DNA from: Thermodesulfobacteriota bacterium
GTDB taxonomy: Bacteria > Desulfobacterota > S145-22
Direction: 5' to 3'
NCBI GenBank assembly: GCA_024763435.1
Contig: JANTFN010000055.1
Location: 1-9,570, forward strand
DNA: 9,570 nt
Shown: piece by piece, positions 6,394 through 9,570 of the stretch
Layout: every line of letters begins with the position of its first letter
Position numbering within the stretch: the stretch's first letter is position 1
The notes under the pieces: model-generated
Seen by the model: the letters and a program-made list of their open reading frames with translations, nothing else
Told to the model about the DNA's origin: nothing
The model's database searches: none
Program-made: the position numbers and the translations under genes

Positions 6394-7209
6394 TCAGGGA
6401 ATCAGGCCGTGAAAATACCGGTCATACAAAGCCTTATATCTTCCATCTTTTTTCACTGTTTCCAGAAACAGGTTCAGCCAACCGAGAAAATCATAATCAC
6501 CCTTACGGATAGCTATGGCAAAGGGTTCATAGGTAAACGGCTTCAGCAGGGCATAGGTGTTTTTGGGGTTCTGTTTCCGGTGTTTCGCGATAGACAACTG
6601 GTCATAAATAAAGGCATCCGCCCGCCCAGTGACAACCTCACGCACGCATGCCGTCTCGTCCTTAAAACGGTTGATCTGCGCCTTTGGGAATCGTTTTTTC
6701 GCGATGAGATCCCCTGTCGTCCCCGTCTTTACAGCGATAATTTTCCCGCTTTGGTTCAAGGCGTCCACCGAGGTAAGGCCGGGGCTGCGCTTTTTACTCA
6801 CAAGGGCGCAAAGCCCCGTCACAAAATAGGGGTCCGTAAAACTTACCGCCTTGGCGCGTGTCAGGGTTCGTGTCATCCCGGAAATAATCAGATCAACCTT
6901 GCCCGTCTGCAGGGATGGGATCAGTCCCGTCCATTCGATATCATTGATTTCGAGTTTCACCCCCAGATCCTTCGCAATGAGCCTCGCAATTTCTACATCA
7001 AACCCAATGGGGTTCCCTTTTTTGTCGGCATATTCAAACGGAAAGTATTCAATCTCCATCCCGACCTTCAAGGTGCCGGCCTGAATGACATGATTCAGGG
7101 TACTCCCCTTAAAAATCGCGTAAGGCGTTACCTCGGCAGAAAAGGCCATTCCAGAAAAACATAAAAAAACCAAACATCCAGCTATAACCGAAAACATCTT
7201 GCGGCGCAT
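6394..7209 (-). CDS. Amino-acid ABC transporter substrate-binding protein (family 3)
   Basis: This 271-residue periplasmic protein has a signal peptide (MRRKMF, a hydrophobic core to about residue 22, and cleavage near AFSA at 22-25) with no good lipobox. The mature part shows the class 3 solute-binding (PBPb) pattern: GTLKVGMEIEYFPFEY (45-60), IGFDVEIARLIAKDLG (68-83), WTGLIPSLQTGKVDLIISGM (93-112), the ligand-side TRTLTRAKAVSFTDPYF (113-129) with R114, the hinge loop KTGTTGD (161-167), and the D203 region. These residues bind the amino and carboxyl groups of a polar amino acid; which amino acid is not clear. GGAGG at 7218-7222 lies 8 nt before the ATG. A consensus promoter sits at 7232-7259. 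It is paired with the permease 4 nt downstream. Confidence 0.93.
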   Translation of the reverse strand: MRRKMFSVIAGCLVFLCFSGMAFSAEVTPYAIFKGSTLNHVIQAGTLKVGMEIEYFPFEYADKKGNPIGFDVEIARLIAKDLGVKLEINDIEWTGLIPSLQTGKVDLIISGMTRTLTRAKAVSFTDPYFVTGLCALVSKKRSPGLTSVDALNQSGKIIAVKTGTTGDLIAKKRFPKAQINRFKDETACVREVVTGRADAFIYDQLSIAKHRKQNPKNTYALLKPFTYEPFAIAIRKGDYDFLGWLNLFLETVKKDGRYKALYDRYFHGLIP

Positions 7210-7231
7210 TTTGCGTTCCTCCTTTTACTTA

Positions 7232-7259
7232 ATTATAGTTTAAGGGTGCGGTTTGTCAA
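7232..7259 (-). promoter_or_regulatory. Full-consensus sigma-70 promoter for the ABC pair
   Basis: On the - strand TTGACA (7259-7254) and TATAAT (7237-7232) are both perfect hexamers with a 16-nt spacer. The start would be near 7225, immediately before the ribosome site (7222-7218), leaving a leader of only about 15 nt. This makes the ABC pair transcribable independently of the rubrerythrin gene upstream. Confidence 0.75.
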
Positions 7260-7329
7260 TATTTCAGGGGGCATCCCCCGTAGCAGCAAAACCTTCTTCA
7301 AATTTATCAGTCTACAAAAAATAATTAAA

Positions 7330-7836
7330 TTATTTGATTTCCTTAAACATTTTAATGGGAGCCCGGCAGATGGGACAACTGCTGGGTGCCACACCCACGG
7401 CCACATAACCACAATTGGTACAGAGAAAGTAGCCCTCTTCCTCAATATCCCGGTCGCCGCGCGCGAGGGTATCGACGGCCTCCCTGAAGAGGTCGAAATG
7501 GGCCTTTTCAGACTGCTGAATCCATGTCATACTCATAACAGCCTCCGTCCGATCCTCCGCCCGTGCCTGTTTGATAAATTCCGGATACAGGGTAAACATA
7601 TCCCCCTCTTCTTCGCTCACGGCCGTTTCAAGGTTTTTCCGTGTTTCGCCGACACCTCCCAGGGCATCAAGGTGATTCAAGGCATGCACGGTCTCCGCCT
7701 CGGATACGGCCCTGAACAGATGCGCGATATTCGGCATCCCTTCCTCTTCCGCCTGTCGCGCAAAGGCGTGGTAGCGCATACGGGTTTCGCTCTCATCATT
7801 AAACCCGGCAATTAGATTTTCATCTGTTTTTGACAT
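7330..7836 (-). CDS. Rubrerythrin
   Basis: With the start at ATG 7836 the product is 168 residues. AGGAGG (7848-7843) is 6 nt upstream, whereas a possible GTG at 7860 lies before that ribosome site and is rejected. The N-terminal four-helix diiron domain has iron-binding patterns in ESETRMRYHAF (15-25), EAETVH (46-51, E-x-x-H) and QQSEKAH (107-113, E-x-x-H). The C-terminal rubredoxin domain has CTNC (C139, C142) and CPIC (C154, C157). Rubrerythrins reduce hydrogen peroxide in the cytoplasm of anaerobes using electrons from rubredoxin or NAD(P)H systems. The gene begins 29 nt after the AsnC-like gene with no terminator between them, so it is probably in the same transcript as the haem genes. 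An AT-only hairpin with a short T run overlaps its stop (7316-7335) and might end the transcript weakly. Confidence 0.93.
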   Translation of the reverse strand: MSKTDENLIAGFNDESETRMRYHAFARQAEEEGMPNIAHLFRAVSEAETVHALNHLDALGGVGETRKNLETAVSEEEGDMFTLYPEFIKQARAEDRTEAVMSMTWIQQSEKAHFDLFREAVDTLARGDRDIEEEGYFLCTNCGYVAVGVAPSSCPICRAPIKMFKEIK

Positions 7837-7865
7837 AGGAAGCCTCCTGCTAACAGTCACCCTTT

Positions 7866-8312
7866 TTACAGAGAAAAACTCACCTGGACCTTAAATATTT
7901 TTATTGCAGGGAGTTGAAGCATTTCATCAACCCCTGTCTTTTCTGAAATCTCATCCAGCACGGCCTCGATGCCCGCCTGGGAGGGCGCGCTCAGGGTAAA
8001 CCAGATATTGTAATACGCCTGACGTTCATAATTGTGGGTTACTCCCGGAAAACCGTTCACCACCGCCACAAACGCCTCGACCGTCTCATCGGGGACACGC
8101 GCGGCACAGAGGGTACTGACCCATCCGAGGCGTCTCGGGTCAAGAACCGCTCCGATCCTCCGGATAATCCCCTCCTCCTTCAATCGTTTTAATCGCTTCA
8201 GAACCTCTTCCCCCGACAGCCCCACCTCCCGGCCAATCACCGTAAACGGAGACGGGTCAACAGGAAAATTCCTTTGAACGGCATTGAGGATCCTCCTGTC
8301 AGTATCATCCAC
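7866..8312 (-). CDS. Sirohaem decarboxylase subunit, AsnC-like (AhbA or AhbB)
   Basis: This 148-residue Lrp/AsnC-like protein has an N-terminal winged-helix region (about 3-52: DDTDRRILNAVQRNFPVDPS, then GLSGEEVLKRLKRLKEEG, and RRIGAVLDPRRLG) and an AsnC-type alpha/beta domain to the end. The segment VTHNYERQAYYNIWFTL (91-107) is the signature of AhbA/AhbB/NirDL proteins, which decarboxylate sirohaem to 12,18-didecarboxysirohaem rather than acting as DNA-binding regulators. H93 and R97 lie in the region implicated in substrate binding. I cannot say whether it is AhbA or AhbB. The start is GTG 8312, overlapping the end of the AhbD-like gene by 8 nt, with AGGAAGGA (8328-8321) 8 nt upstream. The usual AhbA/AhbB heterodimer needs a second gene, which is not next to it. 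Confidence 0.82.
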   Translation of the reverse strand: MDDTDRRILNAVQRNFPVDPSPFTVIGREVGLSGEEVLKRLKRLKEEGIIRRIGAVLDPRRLGWVSTLCAARVPDETVEAFVAVVNGFPGVTHNYERQAYYNIWFTLSAPSQAGIEAVLDEISEKTGVDEMLQLPAIKIFKVQVSFSL

Positions 8313-9414
8313 CGGCTGATTCCTTCCTGTTCACGCTTTTTGGCTCATAGGCGCAATAGGGCTCTTCCGCCAGGTAGTTTCCCGTAGCCTCATAGGCGCG
8401 GGCGCGGCAGCCCCCACAGACCTTTCGATATTCACATATCCCGCATTTTCCCTCGTATTTTTCCTCGTCCCGAAGGTCCTGAAATATTTTGGAAGAGGCC
8501 CATATCTCGTGGAAGGGTGTTTGACGGACATTCCCGCAGTCCAGTTCCAGGTAGCCGCACGGCTGCGCCTGCCCCGTATGGGAAATAAAACAGAAGGCGT
8601 TGCCGCCGAGGCACCCCTTGGTTACGGCATCAAGGCCGAAGGTCTCCATTGTGACAGGCTTTCCGTCTAATTTGGCCCGTTGACGTATCACCCGGTGATA
8701 ATGCGGCGCGCAGGTTGCCTTGAACTCGATCGGATAGTGTTCGTGCTGGTCGTAAAACCAGTTCAGGGTCTTTTCATAATCCTCCGGCGATATCTCCTGT
8801 TGAACCAGTTCCTTGCCCCGTCCCGTGGGAACCAGCAGAAAGATATGAACCGCCACCGCCCCGACATCAAGGGCAAGCTTCAGGATGTCATCCAACTGGT
8901 CAAGATTCATCTTTGTAATCGTGGTGTTAATCTGGAACGGCAGCCCCGCCTCTTTCGCATAGCGCAGCCCCTGCAGGGACCCTTCAAAGGCGCCGGGGAC
9001 CTGCCGGAACCTGTCGTGGTGTTCCGCGTCTTTGCCGTCAATACTGACACTGATACGCTGAATCCCAGAGGCCACCATTTTATGCGTTGTCTCCGGAGTC
9101 ATCAAGGTTCCGTTGGTCGCCAGGACCATCCGAAGGCCCTTATCCGTGCCGTAACGCGCCAGGTCAAAGACGTCCTCCCGCATCAGGGGTTCACCCCCCG
9201 TCAGGATAATTACGGGTTTCGAAAAAGAGACGATCTCATCGAGCAGCCCCAGGGCTTCCTCTGTCGTCAATTCGTCGGGATAGGGCCCGTATTTCGCCGC
9301 CGCCCGGCAATGGACGCAGGACAGGTTGCAGGAACGGGTAATCTCCCAGGCAATCATCCGGAGGTTGGGGGTTTTATTTGGTTGCACATTCCCTGCTTCA
9401 TGTGGATGAGTCAT
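8305..9414 (-). CDS. ahbD: Radical SAM haem b synthase (AhbD-like) with SPASM-type C-terminus
   Basis: This 369-residue protein has the radical SAM cluster motif C-x3-C-x2-C (C29, C33, C36) in EITRSCNLSCVHCRAAA, the SAM-binding GGEP (73-76), and a C-terminal Cys-rich region (C268, C275, C286, C293, C324, C327, C333, C336, C354) of SPASM type for additional [4Fe-4S] centres. The N-terminal NLRMIAWEITRSCNL and the TCAPHYHRV segment (about 234-242) match the AhbD group, which decarboxylates the two propionates of Fe-coproporphyrin III to make haem b in the sirohaem-dependent pathway of sulfate reducers and archaea. Related SPASM enzymes that modify peptides cannot be fully excluded, but the adjoining sirohaem decarboxylase subunit supports AhbD. 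AAGGA (9425-9421) is 6 nt before the ATG. It overlaps the next gene by 8 nt and is cytoplasmic. Confidence 0.85.
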   Translation of the reverse strand: MTHPHEAGNVQPNKTPNLRMIAWEITRSCNLSCVHCRAAAKYGPYPDELTTEEALGLLDEIVSFSKPVIILTGGEPLMREDVFDLARYGTDKGLRMVLATNGTLMTPETTHKMVASGIQRISVSIDGKDAEHHDRFRQVPGAFEGSLQGLRYAKEAGLPFQINTTITKMNLDQLDDILKLALDVGAVAVHIFLLVPTGRGKELVQQEISPEDYEKTLNWFYDQHEHYPIEFKATCAPHYHRVIRQRAKLDGKPVTMETFGLDAVTKGCLGGNAFCFISHTGQAQPCGYLELDCGNVRQTPFHEIWASSKIFQDLRDEEKYEGKCGICEYRKVCGGCRARAYEATGNYLAEEPYCAYEPKSVNRKESAGG

Positions 9415-9450
9415 AAACTTTCCTTTCTAAAAAGCTTTTCCGGTTCAAGG

Positions 9451-9501
9451 TTTTATATTTTCAATCTTTATATTTATAATTTTTCATATATAGTCATAAA
9501 A
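9451..9501 (-). promoter_or_regulatory. AT-rich region upstream of the haem genes, likely promoter
   Basis: This segment is almost entirely A and T and contains several TATAAA/TATATA-like hexamers on the - strand, the direction of the AhbD-like gene. I could not fix a single -35/-10 pair. Further upstream, short palindromes TGTGCACA (9523-9530) and CAACGTTG (9540-9547) are present, but nothing links them to a known regulator. No gene is visible between 9415 and the end of the window. Confidence 0.3.
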
Positions 9502-9570
9502 GTCTCCCGGCTTATTCCAGACTGTGCACAAATATGTCTCAACGTTGACCCTTTGATATTCCTGTGGTTA

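Noticed and set aside
6409..7164. Long open frame (251 codons) on the + strand opposite the binding-protein gene
   Set aside because: The - strand frame has a signal peptide, all class 3 binding-protein blocks, a ribosome site and a consensus promoter. The + strand frame shows no family pattern.
7267..7279. GGGGG-CAT-CCCCC hairpin between rubrerythrin and the ABC promoter
   Set aside because: The stem is short, the loop is 3 nt and no T tract follows in either direction, so I do not call it a terminator. It is mentioned only as a possible insulator.
7246..7815. Open frame (189 codons) on the + strand opposite rubrerythrin
   Set aside because: Rubrerythrin on the - strand has all diiron and rubredoxin ligands; the opposite frame has no recognisable motif.
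9523..9547. Palindromes TGTGCACA and CAACGTTG upstream of the haem genes
   Set aside because: Eight-base palindromes are expected by chance and these do not match a known Rex, CRP/FNR or NrdR site.

Overview
The window looks like chromosomal DNA of an anaerobic or microaerophilic bacterium of the Desulfobacterota (deltaproteobacterial) type. No rRNA or other phylogenetic marker is present, so this is an inference from gene content: an alternative-pathway haem synthase (AhbD-like) with an AsnC-type sirohaem decarboxylase subunit, a rubrerythrin, an iron-sulfur flavoprotein, a DsrE-family protein and a cytochrome P460-like c-type cytochrome. I see no transposase, integrase, phage gene, tRNA or CRISPR array.

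Layout. The left two thirds (1-5608) is read on the + strand: the 3' end of a ferritin-like/rubrerythrin-family gene, a DsrE-like gene, an intergenic repeat element with inverted arms (461-572), an iron-sulfur flavoprotein, a full-length DUF255/thioredoxin-fold protein, a two-gene cassette (secreted P460-like cytochrome and a four-helix, histidine-containing membrane protein), and a BASS-type transporter. The right third (5652-9414) is read on the - strand. In transcription order it holds an AhbD-like haem synthase, an AhbA/AhbB-like subunit and rubrerythrin, probably one unit, followed by a polar amino-acid ABC binding protein and permease under their own consensus sigma-70 promoter. The two blocks converge at about 5586-5651, where a hairpin with a T tract on the - strand lies inside the last codons of the BASS gene.

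How the genes may work together. The recurrent theme is haem, iron and redox chemistry. AhbD and the AsnC-like protein make haem by the sirohaem route. Rubrerythrin, and perhaps the broken-off ferritin-like gene, deal with peroxide or iron. The P460-like cytochrome and its membrane partner could form a small electron-transfer unit. The ABC pair and the BASS protein are ordinary transport genes, although the ABC pair has no ATPase gene beside it.

Most of the window is conventional. The parts most worth a second look are the cytochrome/membrane-protein cassette with a perfect AT-only palindrome just after its predicted promoter, the inverted repeat element at 461-572, the lone sirohaem decarboxylase subunit, and the ATPase-less ABC pair.
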